Of a DNA stretch of 64,000 nt, positions 29,691-40,016 are shown in pieces. The notes under the pieces were generated by a model. It worked only from the letters and a program-made list of their open reading frames with translations. It was not told where the DNA came from and made no database searches. The first letter of the stretch is position 1, and the number at the start of each line of letters is the position of its first letter. This DNA is from Idiomarina sp. MD25a. Lineage in GTDB: Bacteria; Pseudomonadota; Gammaproteobacteria; Enterobacterales; Alteromonadaceae. The stretch is from contig NZ_MDGT01000001.1 in NCBI RefSeq assembly GCF_001870515.1, positions 194,284 to 258,283 of the forward strand, written 5' to 3'. Position numbers and translations under genes: made by a program.

Positions 29691-30737
29691 TTGGCGAAGC
29701 AAAAACGGCTGAATAAAGGACAAAAACGTCGAATTCAACAGAACCGCGAGAAGCGTCTCGCGCAAGAGATCGACGTGGCCAGCGATCAGCTAGGAGCCAG
29801 CCAAACAGGCATCATTGTCAGTCGTTACGGCCAACACGCCGACTTGCTGACCACCGATAATGAAATAATTCGTTGTCATATACGGCGTACTGTCGATTCA
29901 TTGGTGACTGGGGATAAAGTGCAATGGCGTCCAATGGTTCAGGCACAAGATGGTATGCGGGGCATTATCGAAGCCGTGCACGAACGTCAGTCGTTGCTTT
30001 CTCGACCTGATTATTATGATGGCCTTAAACCGGTTGCAGCAAACATCGATCAGATATTTGTTATTTCGAGCGTACTCCCGAGCTTTACGACACAGATTAT
30101 CGATCGCTACATCGTTGCTTGTGAAGCGATCGATATTGAGCCGATTATCGTTCTTAATAAAGCCGATTTGTTAAAAGAGATTGACACTGAAGAACGCCAG
30201 TTTATTGAACAGCGGTTGTCTGACTACCAAGCGATCGGCTACCGAGTGCTTCTTGTGAGTAGTCAGACTGCAGAAGGTATGACTGAACTTAACAACATGT
30301 TGAGTGAACATATCTCTATTGTTGTCGGTCAAAGTGGTGTCGGAAAATCATCCATCGTCAATCGGCTTCTTCCTGACGTTGCAACCGAAACCAAAGAAGT
30401 CTCGACGAACTCTGGTTTAGGTCAGCATACGACGACTGTGGCAACTTGGTATCCACTAAACAGTGGTGGTGCCTTGATCGACTCCCCTGGAATACGCGAA
30501 TTTGCATTGTGGCACCTTGAACCGGAGCAAGTCGCCAGTGGCTATGTTGATTTTCAGCCTTATCTTGGGACCTGTAAGTTTAAAGATTGCAAACACAAAA
30601 ATGATCCGGGCTGTGCATTGCAAGAGGCCGTGGAAAAAGGTGAAATACAGCCATGGCGATTAGAAAATTATCATCGGATTATCGAGTCTATGTTGGCTAA
30701 TAAGCCGTCTCGAGTTTCAGCAAGAGGAAAACTGTAA
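29691..30737 (+). CDS. rsgA: Ribosome small-subunit GTPase RsgA
   Basis: RsgA helps the 30S subunit mature. The 348-residue product is a circularly permuted GTPase: N-terminal OB fold (about 35-110), NKAD motif (156-159), P-loop GQSGVGKSS (213-221), a DSPG motif after it, and a C-terminal zinc domain with a CKFKDCKH cysteine cluster. It starts with TTG, consistent with the E. coli N terminus. It is divergent from orn and is followed at once by psd, the E. coli order. Confidence 0.97.
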   Translation: MAKQKRLNKGQKRRIQQNREKRLAQEIDVASDQLGASQTGIIVSRYGQHADLLTTDNEIIRCHIRRTVDSLVTGDKVQWRPMVQAQDGMRGIIEAVHERQSLLSRPDYYDGLKPVAANIDQIFVISSVLPSFTTQIIDRYIVACEAIDIEPIIVLNKADLLKEIDTEERQFIEQRLSDYQAIGYRVLLVSSQTAEGMTELNNMLSEHISIVVGQSGVGKSSIVNRLLPDVATETKEVSTNSGLGQHTTTVATWYPLNSGGALIDSPGIREFALWHLEPEQVASGYVDFQPYLGTCKFKDCKHKNDPGCALQEAVEKGEIQPWRLENYHRIIESMLANKPSRVSARGKL

Positions 30738-31607
30738 GTGAGCAGCAGCGAACGATTCAAAATTGGCCTTCAATACGTACTTCCAAAACACCTACTATCA
30801 CGTTTAGTGGGTCGATTTGCAGCTGCGAAAGCGGGGATATTTACTCAAGCTTTTATTCGCTGGTTTATCAAACAGTACAAAATTGATATGTCCGAAGCGA
30901 TTCAAGAGGATCCGCGCGATTATGCCACGTTCAACCAGTTTTTTACTCGTCGTTTAAAACCTGAATTACGTCCAATCGTTGATGAACCTGACCATCTAGC
31001 TCATCCCGTTGATGGTGCCGTAAGTCAGCTCGGAGATATTGAGGAAGGCCGTATTTTCCAGGCCAAAGGGCACGATTATTCGTTGCTTGAGCTGCTAGGT
31101 GGAAAAGACGAGGACGCGGCACCGTTCCGTGAAGGAACGTTCGCCACCATTTATCTCGCTCCGAAAGATTACCACCGGATTCATATGCCGGTCGATGGTG
31201 TGTTGCGTAAGATGGTTTACATTCCAGGTGACCTGTTCTCTGTCAACCCGCTCACGGCACAAAACGTACCGAATCTATTTGCACGCAACGAGCGAGTCGT
31301 CGCAATATTTGATACCGAAGTCGGTCCGATGTCGATGGTACTCGTTGGCGCGACGATTGTTGCTAGTATTGGCACAGTTTGGTCGGGGACCGTCACACCT
31401 CCAACGGGCGCTCGGATACAACATTGGTCCTACCCAACATCTGGACCTGAAGCCATTCGTCTCAATAAAGGTGAAGAGATGGGTCACTTTAAACTCGGCT
31501 CCACAGTAGTGATGACCTTCGCTAAAGGGGCAATAGAGTTTGATGAAGCACTTCAACCCGGTTCTGTGACCCGAATGGGTTCAGCGATGGCTAAGGTTCG
31601 GTCATGA
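30738..31607 (+). CDS. psd: Phosphatidylserine decarboxylase (proenzyme)
   Basis: Psd makes phosphatidylethanolamine from phosphatidylserine at the inner membrane. The 289-residue proenzyme has the LGST self-cleavage motif (253-256), where Ser255 becomes the pyruvoyl group, and the HPVDG region near residue 89 with the other triad members. It starts with GTG immediately after the rsgA stop. The next gene, a glycerophosphodiesterase, overlaps by four bases, so membrane lipid synthesis and lipid breakdown products are handled in one operon. Confidence 0.97.
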   Translation: MSSSERFKIGLQYVLPKHLLSRLVGRFAAAKAGIFTQAFIRWFIKQYKIDMSEAIQEDPRDYATFNQFFTRRLKPELRPIVDEPDHLAHPVDGAVSQLGDIEEGRIFQAKGHDYSLLELLGGKDEDAAPFREGTFATIYLAPKDYHRIHMPVDGVLRKMVYIPGDLFSVNPLTAQNVPNLFARNERVVAIFDTEVGPMSMVLVGATIVASIGTVWSGTVTPPTGARIQHWSYPTSGPEAIRLNKGEEMGHFKLGSTVVMTFAKGAIEFDEALQPGSVTRMGSAMAKVRS

Positions 31608-32332
31608 AAATTTGGGCGCATCGGGGTGCGAGCTTCGAAGCGCCCGAAAACACCCTAGCGGCATTCAGTCGAGCGATTGATAGCCATGCCTTTGGTATTG
31701 AGCTTGACGTTTATGCCGTCGACGACGAGCGATTTGTATTCCACGACCGATACTTAGAACGCTTAACCACTTCACCAGGACGGTTGCTCGATTTGACTCA
31801 AGCTCAAGTGAGAGCGCTTAAGGTATTCGGTCAGCAACCTATTCCCACCCTGCGTGAAGCACTTGAGCATATCGCGGGACATTGTCACGTCAATATAGAG
31901 TTAAAAGGGGATATCCCAAGTCAGTCGCTGCTTCTCGACATCGATTATGTTTTGGAACGGAAGCTGTTCAAGCCTGATCAGATCCTCGTCTCTTCGTTTA
32001 ATCACCATTGGTTACAGCGCTTAAAACACCGTCGACCAAATATCAACGTAGGTGCCTTAACCACTTGTTGCCCACTAGACTACTGTGATTTTGCATCGCG
32101 TCTTAACGCCTACTCTGTTCACGTTGATGTTGATTTTGTCACACAGGAGTTAGTTGATGACGCACACCGACGCGCACTGGAAGTCTACGTATTTACCGTA
32201 GATGAAGGGCATGATATCGAAGAGTTACATGACATGGGTGTGGATGGCATTTTTACCAACCACCCGAGTTTTGCTCAGAAAATTATTGAGGGGCTTCCCG
32301 GTATAAACCGTTCGCCCCTCTGGCATTACTGA
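31604..32332 (+). CDS. Glycerophosphodiester phosphodiesterase
   Basis: This 242-residue enzyme of the GDPD family releases glycerol-3-phosphate from deacylated phospholipids such as glycerophosphoethanolamine. The motifs are [14 protein letters not shown] with the catalytic histidine, ELDVYAVDD (metal-binding Glu and Asp), FVFHD with the second histidine, and a central NIELKG. There is no signal peptide, so it is cytoplasmic, like E. coli UgpQ. It is translationally coupled to psd (ATGA); in E. coli psd is followed by a mechanosensitive channel gene instead. Confidence 0.92.
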   Translation: MKIWAHRGASFEAPENTLAAFSRAIDSHAFGIELDVYAVDDERFVFHDRYLERLTTSPGRLLDLTQAQVRALKVFGQQPIPTLREALEHIAGHCHVNIELKGDIPSQSLLLDIDYVLERKLFKPDQILVSSFNHHWLQRLKHRRPNINVGALTTCCPLDYCDFASRLNAYSVHVDVDFVTQELVDDAHRRALEVYVFTVDEGHDIEELHDMGVDGIFTNHPSFAQKIIEGLPGINRSPLWHY

Positions 32333-32340
32333 CCCCCAGC

Positions 32341-35300
32341 CTAGTGACGGTGGTCAGGGTATTCCTCTTGCAATGACTCCAAACGACGTGTAATCGCCAT
32401 CGGTGATTGTGTCTTCTGAGCCATCAACATATACAGTGCCGGTATCACAAACAGCGTTAAGAACGCTGATAACGCGACTCCCGCGAAGATAACCGTACCA
32501 ATCACCATACGACTTTCTGAACCGGGCCCTGTTCCCAGAATAAGCGGAACCGAACTCATTAACGTGGTAAATGCCGTCATTACAATCGGTCGCAAGCGTT
32601 GTCGCGATGCCGTAATCACTGCATCACGGAACGTGAGGCCAGCGTCACGTAACTGGTTGGCAAACTCCACAATTAAAATACCATTCTTCGCCGCCAAGCC
32701 AATAAGCATGACGATACCAATTTGGCTATAGATATTAATGCTGTTTCCAGTCAAATACAGACCAATAAAAGCACCTACAATAGCAATCGGAACAGCCAGC
32801 ATAATCACCAGTGGGTGGATAAAGCTCTCAAACTGAGCCGCAAGTACCAAGAAGGTAATAATTAATGCCAGTCCAAAGACAAATACTATCGAGCTGCCAC
32901 TCTCCTTATAAAGTTGCGACTCACCTTTGTAATCAATAGAAACGTCTTCTGGAAGTTTTTTGTCGACGACGCCCTCTAGGTAGCTCAACGCTTCGCCGAG
33001 CGAATAACCGTCGGCTAGGTTGGCTTCAATGGTGACACTACGCATACGGTTATAACGATTTAACTGTGATGAGGTAGCACGTTCGCTCACCTTCACCACA
33101 TTAGACAGTGGAATCAGTTCGCCGCTTTTACCTGACCGAACATAAATATTGTCGATAGCACTCGGGCTGCGGTAGTCAGCCTTCTCACCCTCAAGCATGA
33201 CATAGTACTCTTCGCCACGATCAAGATAGGTCGTTACCCGACGTTGCCCTAAAATCGATTGCAACGTAATACCAATATCTTCAACGGATACACCGAGGTC
33301 GGCAGCCCTCACTTCGTCTACTTCGATTAATAGTTGCGGCAAAGTCTCTTTATAGTCACTGTCAACTTCAACCAAACCCGGGTTCTTAGCCGCTTCCTCA
33401 ATCACAATGTCGCGATACTCAGCCAGTTTTTCGTAGGTATTACCTTGCAGTACAAACTGCACCGGACGACCACCGCCACCGCTAATACCACTGCGCATGA
33501 AGGCAAAAGCCTGTACGCCGACGACTTGATTGAGTTTTTTACGCATCTCTTCCATAAGTTCAAAAGTCGACCAGTCACGTTCCTCAAAAGGAATTGCACC
33601 GACAATCGCGATCCCCGCTGAGTTGCCCCAGCCGGGCGCCCGAACAATAACGCGGTCTATTTTATTCTGATCGATATAAGGCAGCAGAATTTGCTCAATT
33701 TCATCCATGTGCCGCGAATTAGATTCAAAACTCGCTCCTTCTGCGCCTTTAATACTGATGTAGAAGGTACCGCGATCCTCCGGTGGTGCGAATTCTTGTG
33801 GTACAAATTGCATTGCGCCGTAACTCACCACACCACTCAGAAAAACTAAAACCAATGCCAAACTCGGACGCTTGATACTGCCCTCTAGTAGGGTGGTATA
33901 TTTAGCCTCAAGCCACTTAAAGAAGCGATCGAATGCCATACCAAACTTACTAGTGCGTTCTTTTTTATGTAGTATTTTAGAACCCAGCATCGGCGTCAGC
34001 GTCAGCGCTGCAATACTGGAGAACGCCACAGCCGCTGCAATCGCTAAAGCAAACTCGGTAAACAACTTACCGATATTGCCTTCCAAAAACGCCAACGGTA
34101 CAAATACTGAAATCAGCACTAAAGTCGTTGCAATAACCGCAAAGCCCACTTCTCTTGCGCCCCGATAAGCAGCGAGTAGTGGCGGCTCGCCCTCTTCAAC
34201 ACGACGATAAATGTTCTCCAACACAACAATCGAATCATCAACCACAAGCCCGATTGCGAGTACGAGTGCCAGCAAGGTCAATAAGTTAATCGAGAATCCG
34301 AGTGAAAACAGCACAATATACGAAGCAATAATAGCCACAGGTACCGTCAACGCGGGGATAATGGTCGCTCGGATATTGCCGAGAAATAGATAAATAACCA
34401 CCACAACCAAGGCCATCGCGATGAGAAGTGTGTTATACACTTCATCAATCGAGCCTTTAATGAAAATAGACGAGTCGTAACTCGTGGCTAAGTACATGGT
34501 TTCTGGTAGTGTTTTTTCTAACACTTCCATTTCCTCGCGCACATTTTCCACGACGCTGAGGGTATTGGCTTTGGATTGCTTAATGATGCCGATACCGACC
34601 ATATTGACGCCATTACCACGGAAGTCAGTCTTGTCGTCCTCAGCGCCAAGCTCAACACGCGCAACCTCACCCAGCCGCACTAAGTAACCGTCATCACCCT
34701 GACGAATCACTAAATTGCGGAAATCGTCCTCAGATAAGTAGGCGCGTGCCATACGCACAGAAAATTCGCGCTCAGTCGACTCGACTTCGCCCGCTGGTAA
34801 CTCAATATTTTCCTCACGTAAGCGGCTGACGATATCCGTCACGGTGATTTGACGTGCAGCCATCGCGTCGCGATCAAGCCAAACACGCATTGCATAGCGA
34901 CGGTCACCACCAATACGCACACGCGCAACACCATCGACAACAGCGAGGCGGTCCACAATATAACGCTCTGCATAGTCGGTCAGCTCAAGTATCGACATAC
35001 TCTCGCTACGCAAGTTATACCAAACCACCGTTGTTTCATCCGAAGACGCTTTTGAAACCTCGGGAGGATCGGATTCCTCGGGCAAATTATCCAGCGCACG
35101 TGATACCCGTTCGCGCACATCATTGGAGGCTGCATCAATATCGCGTGAAAGCGTGAATTCAATGCTAATCGATGAATTCCCGGGGCGGCTGCGTGACGAG
35201 ATATTTTTTATCCCCTCAATGCCACTGATGCGTTCTTCGATAAGCTGTGTTACTTGCGTTTCTACGACTTCAGCACTCGCCCCAGGATAGTCTGTACTAA

Positions 35301-35439
35301 TGGTTACCACAGGTGCATCAATATCTGGAAACTCACGCAACGGAAGCATTGTAAATGCAACAATACCGAAAATAATTAACAGCACATTGACGACAGTGGC
35401 AAAGACTGGGCGTTTTACTGATACATCAGATAACAACAT
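32341..35439 (-). CDS. RND efflux transporter, inner-membrane pump
   Basis: This 1,032-residue protein belongs to the HAE1 class of resistance-nodulation-division proton-driven pumps. It has the twelve-helix, two-lobe layout, with the helix-4 aspartate pair in GLVVDDSIVV near residue 405. A periplasmic porter and docking region follows each set of first helices. It lies three bases after the adaptor gene. No TolC-like channel gene is in the window, so a channel elsewhere would be needed. The drug or metabolite range cannot be told from sequence. Confidence 0.92.
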   Translation of the reverse strand: MLLSDVSVKRPVFATVVNVLLIIFGIVAFTMLPLREFPDIDAPVVTISTDYPGASAEVVETQVTQLIEERISGIEGIKNISSRSRPGNSSISIEFTLSRDIDAASNDVRERVSRALDNLPEESDPPEVSKASSDETTVVWYNLRSESMSILELTDYAERYIVDRLAVVDGVARVRIGGDRRYAMRVWLDRDAMAARQITVTDIVSRLREENIELPAGEVESTEREFSVRMARAYLSEDDFRNLVIRQGDDGYLVRLGEVARVELGAEDDKTDFRGNGVNMVGIGIIKQSKANTLSVVENVREEMEVLEKTLPETMYLATSYDSSIFIKGSIDEVYNTLLIAMALVVVVIYLFLGNIRATIIPALTVPVAIIASYIVLFSLGFSINLLTLLALVLAIGLVVDDSIVVLENIYRRVEEGEPPLLAAYRGAREVGFAVIATTLVLISVFVPLAFLEGNIGKLFTEFALAIAAAVAFSSIAALTLTPMLGSKILHKKERTSKFGMAFDRFFKWLEAKYTTLLEGSIKRPSLALVLVFLSGVVSYGAMQFVPQEFAPPEDRGTFYISIKGAEGASFESNSRHMDEIEQILLPYIDQNKIDRVIVRAPGWGNSAGIAIVGAIPFEERDWSTFELMEEMRKKLNQVVGVQAFAFMRSGISGGGGRPVQFVLQGNTYEKLAEYRDIVIEEAAKNPGLVEVDSDYKETLPQLLIEVDEVRAADLGVSVEDIGITLQSILGQRRVTTYLDRGEEYYVMLEGEKADYRSPSAIDNIYVRSGKSGELIPLSNVVKVSERATSSQLNRYNRMRSVTIEANLADGYSLGEALSYLEGVVDKKLPEDVSIDYKGESQLYKESGSSIVFVFGLALIITFLVLAAQFESFIHPLVIMLAVPIAIVGAFIGLYLTGNSINIYSQIGIVMLIGLAAKNGILIVEFANQLRDAGLTFRDAVITASRQRLRPIVMTAFTTLMSSVPLILGTGPGSESRMVIGTVIFAGVALSAFLTLFVIPALYMLMAQKTQSPMAITRRLESLQEEYPDHRH

Positions 35440-35442
35440 GCC

Positions 35443-36498
35443 CTAGTCCTCCCTTACATCGACAGGAATACCATCACGCAGGCGCACTAAGCCTTCGACG
35501 ATAACTTCGTCACCCGGTTTAATGCCCTCTGTAATTTCGACTACACCCGGCTTCCGACGACCAATGGTTACTTCTACCTGTTTGGCGCGGTTATCAGGTG
35601 TTAGAACAAACACATACTGACGATTCTGTATCGGTAATAACGCTTTTTCAGGGAGTATCAAAGCCTCATCAATGCTGCGTAACAAGGTGATTTGTAGCAA
35701 CATACCTGGGCGTAAGCGTTCATCATCATTTGCCAGTTTGGCACGAACACGCACTGACCGAGTGACGGGATCGATGCGTGAATCAATACTCGTTATGCGG
35801 CCACGAAACTGTTCCCCTGGATACGCTCGATTGCGAGCAATGACCTCTTGGTCAACAGCGAGGCTTGCAAAATAACGTTCCGGAACGCTGAAATCTACTT
35901 TGATGGGCGAGATGTCATCTAATGTTGTAAAGGTATCTCCAGGTGCAACTAAGGCGCCTGGGCTGACTTCTCGGATACCTACCCGACCCGTAAACGGTGC
36001 GTAGATTTTCATTTCGGCTAGAGTGGCTTCCGCTACCTCGAGTTCGGCCTGAAGGCGATTCACTTCGACATGTTGCTCTTCAACCTGCTGTTGTGATGCC
36101 GCATTTTGACGTCGTAGCGAAGTTAAACGTTCCAACTGACGTTGGGCTTCGTTCAAGCTAAATTGTAACTGTTGAACGCGCGCCACCTCTTTACGCGCAT
36201 TAAGCTCAGCCAAAAGCTGACCTTTTTCAACGCGATCGCCACTATCAAAATAAATAGCTTCAACGATATCTTGTGTTTGCGAGGTAATTTCAACGGTTTC
36301 ATTGGCTTGTGCTGTACCGAGCGCTTCGATCACATCTCGATATTCGCTCATTGCCACCACTTGTGTCCTCACAGGGACACTGGGTTGCGACTGTTCCTCA
36401 ACCTCTGTAGTGGGAGGAAAAGCAAAGAAATAAATCGCCAATCCAATTAAGGCGATAACAACAAGGGTAATTGGATTAATCCAATTGCGGCGCGCCAT
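35443..36498 (-). CDS. RND efflux periplasmic adaptor (membrane-fusion) protein
   Basis: The 351-residue adaptor has an N-terminal membrane anchor (about 10-28, no lipobox), a lipoyl half-motif with a coiled-coil hairpin (about 95-155; heptad-rich QVEEQHVEVNRLQAEL), then a second lipoyl half (YAPFTGRVG), a beta-barrel domain (SIDSRIDPVTRSVRVRA) and a membrane-proximal domain. It links the inner-membrane pump to an outer-membrane channel. It is the first gene of a two-gene operon with the pump. I see no regulator gene adjacent. Confidence 0.92.
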   Translation of the reverse strand: MARRNWINPITLVVIALIGLAIYFFAFPPTTEVEEQSQPSVPVRTQVVAMSEYRDVIEALGTAQANETVEITSQTQDIVEAIYFDSGDRVEKGQLLAELNARKEVARVQQLQFSLNEAQRQLERLTSLRRQNAASQQQVEEQHVEVNRLQAELEVAEATLAEMKIYAPFTGRVGIREVSPGALVAPGDTFTTLDDISPIKVDFSVPERYFASLAVDQEVIARNRAYPGEQFRGRITSIDSRIDPVTRSVRVRAKLANDDERLRPGMLLQITLLRSIDEALILPEKALLPIQNRQYVFVLTPDNRAKQVEVTIGRRKPGVVEITEGIKPGDEVIVEGLVRLRDGIPVDVRED

Positions 36499-36544
36499 AC
36501 AATAACCTCGAGAAAAACAACATCATAATAAGGTCTATTGTATG

Positions 36545-36568
36545 AAAAACACCGCCCGTTGGGCGGTG
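36545..36568 (-). terminator. hemE rho-independent terminator
   Basis: CACCGCCC (36550-36557) and GGGCGGTG (36561-36568) form an 8-base GC-rich stem. On the minus strand it is followed by TTTTT (36545-36549), 55-78 bases beyond the hemE stop. Confidence 0.88.
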
Positions 36569-36622
36569 CATCTAACGAGTATGAACGTGAGTTAATCGCA
36601 AATGTTTCAAATTATGTGATAT

Positions 36623-37693
36623 TTAGCGATGATATTTGGGGCTATGCTTGTGAACGGCTTCAATGAACGCCCCCGCATGATCCGGGTTCACTTCTGGATG
36701 GATACCATGTCCTAAATTGAATACGTGACCACTTCCTTCACCATAGCTCTCTAAGATCAACTGGACTTCTTCTTCGATACGTTGTGGAGAAGCATATAAC
36801 ACGGATGGATCCATATTACCTTGCAAAGCAACTCGATTGCCAACGCGCGCACGAGCATCCGACAAGTCAGTGGTCCAGTCTACGCCTAAACCATCAGCGC
36901 CCGTTTGTGCCATCGCCTCTAGCCACTGCCCACCGTTTTTAGTAAATAGGGTGACAGGTACATGGTTTCCATCCTGCTCACGAATCAAACCAGCGACGAT
37001 TTTTTCCATGTATGCCAGTGAAAATTGCTTATAGTCCCGTGGTGATAACACGCCACCCCAGGTATCAAAAATCATCACTGCTTGTGCGCCCGCTTTAATC
37101 TGCGCATTGAGGTAATCAATAACCGAGTCAGCTAATACGTTGAGTACATGATGCATGAGCTCAGGCTCAGCAAACAGCATCTGCTTAACTTTAGAGAAGT
37201 TTTTAGTACTTCCGCCCTCGACCATATAAGTTGCTAGAGTCCATGGACTGCCAGAAAAACCGATGAGTGGTACTTTTCCATCTAATTCCTGACGAATGAG
37301 ACTCACTGCATCGGTCACATAACGCAACTCATCACTCATATCCGGTACAGCAAGTCCCTTTACGTCGGCTTCAGTACGCAACGGACGCGAGAATTTGGGG
37401 CCTTCACCTTTTTCAAAGTAAAGACCAAGCCCCATCGCGTCTGGAATCGTTAAGATGTCACTGAATAGGATAGCCGCATCAAGATCAAAGCGTCGCAGTG
37501 GCTGCAGTGTCACTTCGCACGCAAGCTCTGTGTTTTTGCAAAGGGACATGAAGTCACCGGCTTCCGCCCGAGTCGCTTTATATTCAGGCAGGTAACGACC
37601 TGCTTGGCGCATCATCCAAATCGGTGTTCTATCGACCGGCTGTTTCTGCAATGCTTTCAAATAACGATCATTTTTTAACTCGGGCTTTCTCAT
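36623..37693 (-). CDS. hemE: Uroporphyrinogen decarboxylase
   Basis: HemE removes four carboxyl groups from uroporphyrinogen III to make coproporphyrinogen III in heme synthesis. The 356-residue product has the start [11 protein letters not shown], the [11 protein letters not shown]-type signature (here [15 protein letters not shown]) and the [10 protein letters not shown] active-site loop. The ATG encoding MRKPELKND has GGAAG upstream and fits E. coli (354). It follows nudC on the same strand after a short gap; nudC-hemE with divergent rsd matches the E. coli cluster. Confidence 0.97.
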   Translation of the reverse strand: MRKPELKNDRYLKALQKQPVDRTPIWMMRQAGRYLPEYKATRAEAGDFMSLCKNTELACEVTLQPLRRFDLDAAILFSDILTIPDAMGLGLYFEKGEGPKFSRPLRTEADVKGLAVPDMSDELRYVTDAVSLIRQELDGKVPLIGFSGSPWTLATYMVEGGSTKNFSKVKQMLFAEPELMHHVLNVLADSVIDYLNAQIKAGAQAVMIFDTWGGVLSPRDYKQFSLAYMEKIVAGLIREQDGNHVPVTLFTKNGGQWLEAMAQTGADGLGVDWTTDLSDARARVGNRVALQGNMDPSVLYASPQRIEEEVQLILESYGEGSGHVFNLGHGIHPEVNPDHAGAFIEAVHKHSPKYHR

Positions 37694-37728
37694 AACGTCT
37701 TCCAACATCCAATTTATTGGTTATTTTA

Positions 37729-38586
37729 TCACTCTTGCTTTGCCTTGCCGATAGCGATTTCAATCAAACGATGTGCAATCGTGCCTTCGGGGGGCGTGTC
37801 GGGTAAATCATCAATAGCAAACCAGTCGCCCGTTTCGAGTTCAACAGGGTCAATGTGTAAATCCCCCGACTGCCATTGTGCAGTAAACCCCATCATCAAT
37901 GAGTGCGGAAACGGCCACGGCTGACTCAGTTGGTACTCGATATCACAGACCTCAATACCCGCTTCCTCATGCACCTCGCGCGCTAAAGCTTGCTCGAGCG
38001 ACTCTCCCGGTTCCACAAAGCCCGCCAAAACAGAATAGAGCCCCTGCTTGTGACGCTTGCCCCGTGCCAACAACAACGTATCTTGTTTTCTTATTGCCAC
38101 GATGATGCAAGGGGAAACACGAGGATAACAACGGTGATTACACTGCTGACAATGCATGGCGAGTTCCCAGTCCACCGCTTGCATACGCGCCCCGCAACGA
38201 CCACAGAACCGATGTTGGTTAATAAAGTCCATCACCTGACGCGCTCTCCCAGCCATCGCAAACTGCTCTTCATCATGCACCGAGAGTAAGCTCCGTAATG
38301 GCACAAACTCACCGCCTACAAAAGCGGGATCATTAAGATCAGCGACGATAAGGTAACATGGTCGCTCTCTTAACTCGCCTAAATAGACCACTGTATATTG
38401 AGACAGATCAGGAAAGTTAAGTGATGCCATCGGTCCCGAGGGAACGTTGCCATTCTCGGTTACAAAAACATCGCCAGCCGAGCAAATAAACCAACGTGCA
38501 GGTTCGTCTTTCGATGGTTTTACATAAGGCTTAACCAAGTTACACTCCTTAGAGTAAAGATCGCCAATTTTGATTGAGAAAAGCAT
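37729..38586 (-). CDS. nudC: NADH pyrophosphatase / RNA deNADding enzyme NudC
   Basis: NudC hydrolyses NAD(H) and removes NAD caps from RNA. The 285-residue product has the zinc-binding Cys128, Cys131, Cys146 and Cys149, the Nudix box (GFVEPGESLEQALAREVHEE, from residue 189) and the SQPWPFPHS signature (221-229) that separates NudC from other Nudix enzymes. AAAGGTG lies before the ATG. It is divergent from rsd and 35 bases before hemE. Confidence 0.96.
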   Translation of the reverse strand: MLFSIKIGDLYSKECNLVKPYVKPSKDEPARWFICSAGDVFVTENGNVPSGPMASLNFPDLSQYTVVYLGELRERPCYLIVADLNDPAFVGGEFVPLRSLLSVHDEEQFAMAGRARQVMDFINQHRFCGRCGARMQAVDWELAMHCQQCNHRCYPRVSPCIIVAIRKQDTLLLARGKRHKQGLYSVLAGFVEPGESLEQALAREVHEEAGIEVCDIEYQLSQPWPFPHSLMMGFTAQWQSGDLHIDPVELETGDWFAIDDLPDTPPEGTIAHRLIEIAIGKAKQE

Positions 38587-38631
38587 TCGACACCTTTACA
38601 GTATGTCGAAGATCTCATTTCGGAGAACCCC

Positions 38632-39102
38632 ATGTTAAAGAAAAGTGAGGAAGCACGCCAGCGTTGGGGCGGAGCTCATGACAGCATTGACCAATGGTTA
38701 ACTGAACGACAAGACCTTCTCGTTAACTATTTTAAGCTAGCCGCCCTTCCTCCCTATGAAGGTGTACGCAACGGCTTACCTGATGTCACTGACATTCGTG
38801 ATTTCTGTGGTCAATTAGTCGACTACGTGTCGAGTGGTCATTTTGAAATTTATGAGCAATTAATGACACAAGCGCGCGAAAACAAACAGCCGCTTGAAGC
38901 CTTGCTTGAGCAAGTATTTCCACTTATCAGTGATACGACGGAAATTGCTTTAGATTTTAATGATAACTACGGTGAAATTGACTCTAACAACCATCTTAAC
39001 CAGTTTGACCGTGATCTATCAGCACTCGGTGAAGCGATTGAGTTACGTATGGAATTTGAGGATCAATTGCTACATCATTTAGAGAAACACGACGCATTGT
39101 AG
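38632..39102 (+). CDS. rsd: Regulator of sigma-70, Rsd/AlgQ family
   Basis: Rsd binds sigma-70 and shifts polymerase toward alternative sigma factors in stationary phase; in some species it also stimulates SpoT. The 156-residue helical protein is close to E. coli Rsd (158): opening WLTERQDLLVNYFKLA, then a LVDYVSSGHFEIYE stretch and an acidic C-terminal half. It is divergent from nudC, as in E. coli. A bidirectional terminator follows. Confidence 0.93.
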   Translation: MLKKSEEARQRWGGAHDSIDQWLTERQDLLVNYFKLAALPPYEGVRNGLPDVTDIRDFCGQLVDYVSSGHFEIYEQLMTQARENKQPLEALLEQVFPLISDTTEIALDFNDNYGEIDSNNHLNQFDRDLSALGEAIELRMEFEDQLLHHLEKHDAL

Positions 39103-39124
39103 TCTTTATCGGATTCCAAATAAT

Positions 39125-39148
39125 AACGGCCGCAATTGCGGCCGTTTT
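39125..39148. terminator. Bidirectional terminator between rsd and the FKBP gene
   Basis: AACGGCCGC (39125-39133) pairs with GCGGCCGTT (39138-39146... plus TT) around AATT, with T on the plus strand and a shorter T-stretch on the minus. It separates two convergent genes. Confidence 0.8.
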
Positions 39149-39165
39149 AGTTAGTAAGTGTCTAC

Positions 39166-39921
39166 TTACTGCTGAGCTTGACTGCCTTCAGACTCAGGCT
39201 TATCTTTCACGTCCAATAATTCAACGGTAAAGATCAACGTTGAGTTAGGCGGAATTTGACCACCCACTTCGCGATCACCGTAAGCTAGCTCTGCTGGAAT
39301 AACAAAGCGGTATTTTGCACCCTCGTTCATCAACTGCAGGCCTTCAGTCCAGCCTGGGATCACACGATTAAGTGGAAAGACTGTCGGTTCGCCACGCTCA
39401 TACGAGCTATCAAATACTTCGCCATTGACTAAAGTGCCTTCATAGTGGACTTCTACAATGTCGTCTTCACTAGGGCTATCACCTTCACCCGCTTCAATCA
39501 CTTCGTATTGAAGACCCGATTCGGTTACCTTAACGCCATCCTTTTTAGCATTTTCTTCTTGGAACGCTTTGCCTTCTTTCGCAGCTTTGCTACCTAATAC
39601 ATTCTTGCGTTGTTCCATCACTTTTGAACGTAAGTCATTCAGTAGTTTGTCCGCTTCCTCGTCAGATAATTTGTTTTCGCCCTTCACCGCATCAACAAAG
39701 CCAGCGATAACGAGTTGGCGGTCGAGCATGACTTCAGCTTTTTCTTGATCATCCAGGTTACGAGCGACAAAACTACCCACTGACGAACCCAGCGCATAGG
39801 CTTGCTTTTCTTGTTCTGATTCGAGTTTTTTCTGGCTGACAGGGTACGGTTCTTGCTGCGAACATGCAGTAATAGCCAGCGCAATAGCCGATAGCGCTAG
39901 TGGTTTCATCATTCGGTTCAT
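39166..39921 (-). CDS. fkpA: FkpA-type FKBP peptidyl-prolyl isomerase, exported
   Basis: The 251-residue protein has a signal peptide ending ALAITACSQ with a lipobox-like cysteine, an N-terminal dimerisation domain (about 30-135, FKBP_N) and a C-terminal FKBP isomerase domain (about 145-245) with VEVHYEGTLVNGEVFDSSY, VIPGWTEGL and AYGDREVGGQIPPNS. It would be a periplasmic or membrane-anchored folding helper. The start is the ATG encoding MNRMMK, with GGAGA upstream. In E. coli fkpA is near slyX, as it is here. Confidence 0.92.
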   Translation of the reverse strand: MNRMMKPLALSAIALAITACSQQEPYPVSQKKLESEQEKQAYALGSSVGSFVARNLDDQEKAEVMLDRQLVIAGFVDAVKGENKLSDEEADKLLNDLRSKVMEQRKNVLGSKAAKEGKAFQEENAKKDGVKVTESGLQYEVIEAGEGDSPSEDDIVEVHYEGTLVNGEVFDSSYERGEPTVFPLNRVIPGWTEGLQLMNEGAKYRFVIPAELAYGDREVGGQIPPNSTLIFTVELLDVKDKPESEGSQAQQ

Positions 39922-40016
39922 CTTTTTCTCCAATTAACATCCCGTAAAGTAATTGACTATGCCATAATCAAAATGTTCGGTCAGCCCCATACTACACAAC
40001 ACCATAAGGCTTGCCC

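Noticed and set aside
32288-32320. GAGGGGC/GCCCCTC inverted repeat as a terminator for the RND operon
   Set aside because: Long loop and no T-run on the minus strand; it lies within the coding region of the phosphodiesterase.
34849-35162. Open frames opposite the RND pump gene
   Set aside because: Composition mirrors the real gene on the other strand and no start signals are present.
39934-40016. Possible sigma-E promoter for the FkpA-type gene
   Set aside because: CGAACAT and TCAAT-like elements match the consensus poorly; not enough to report.
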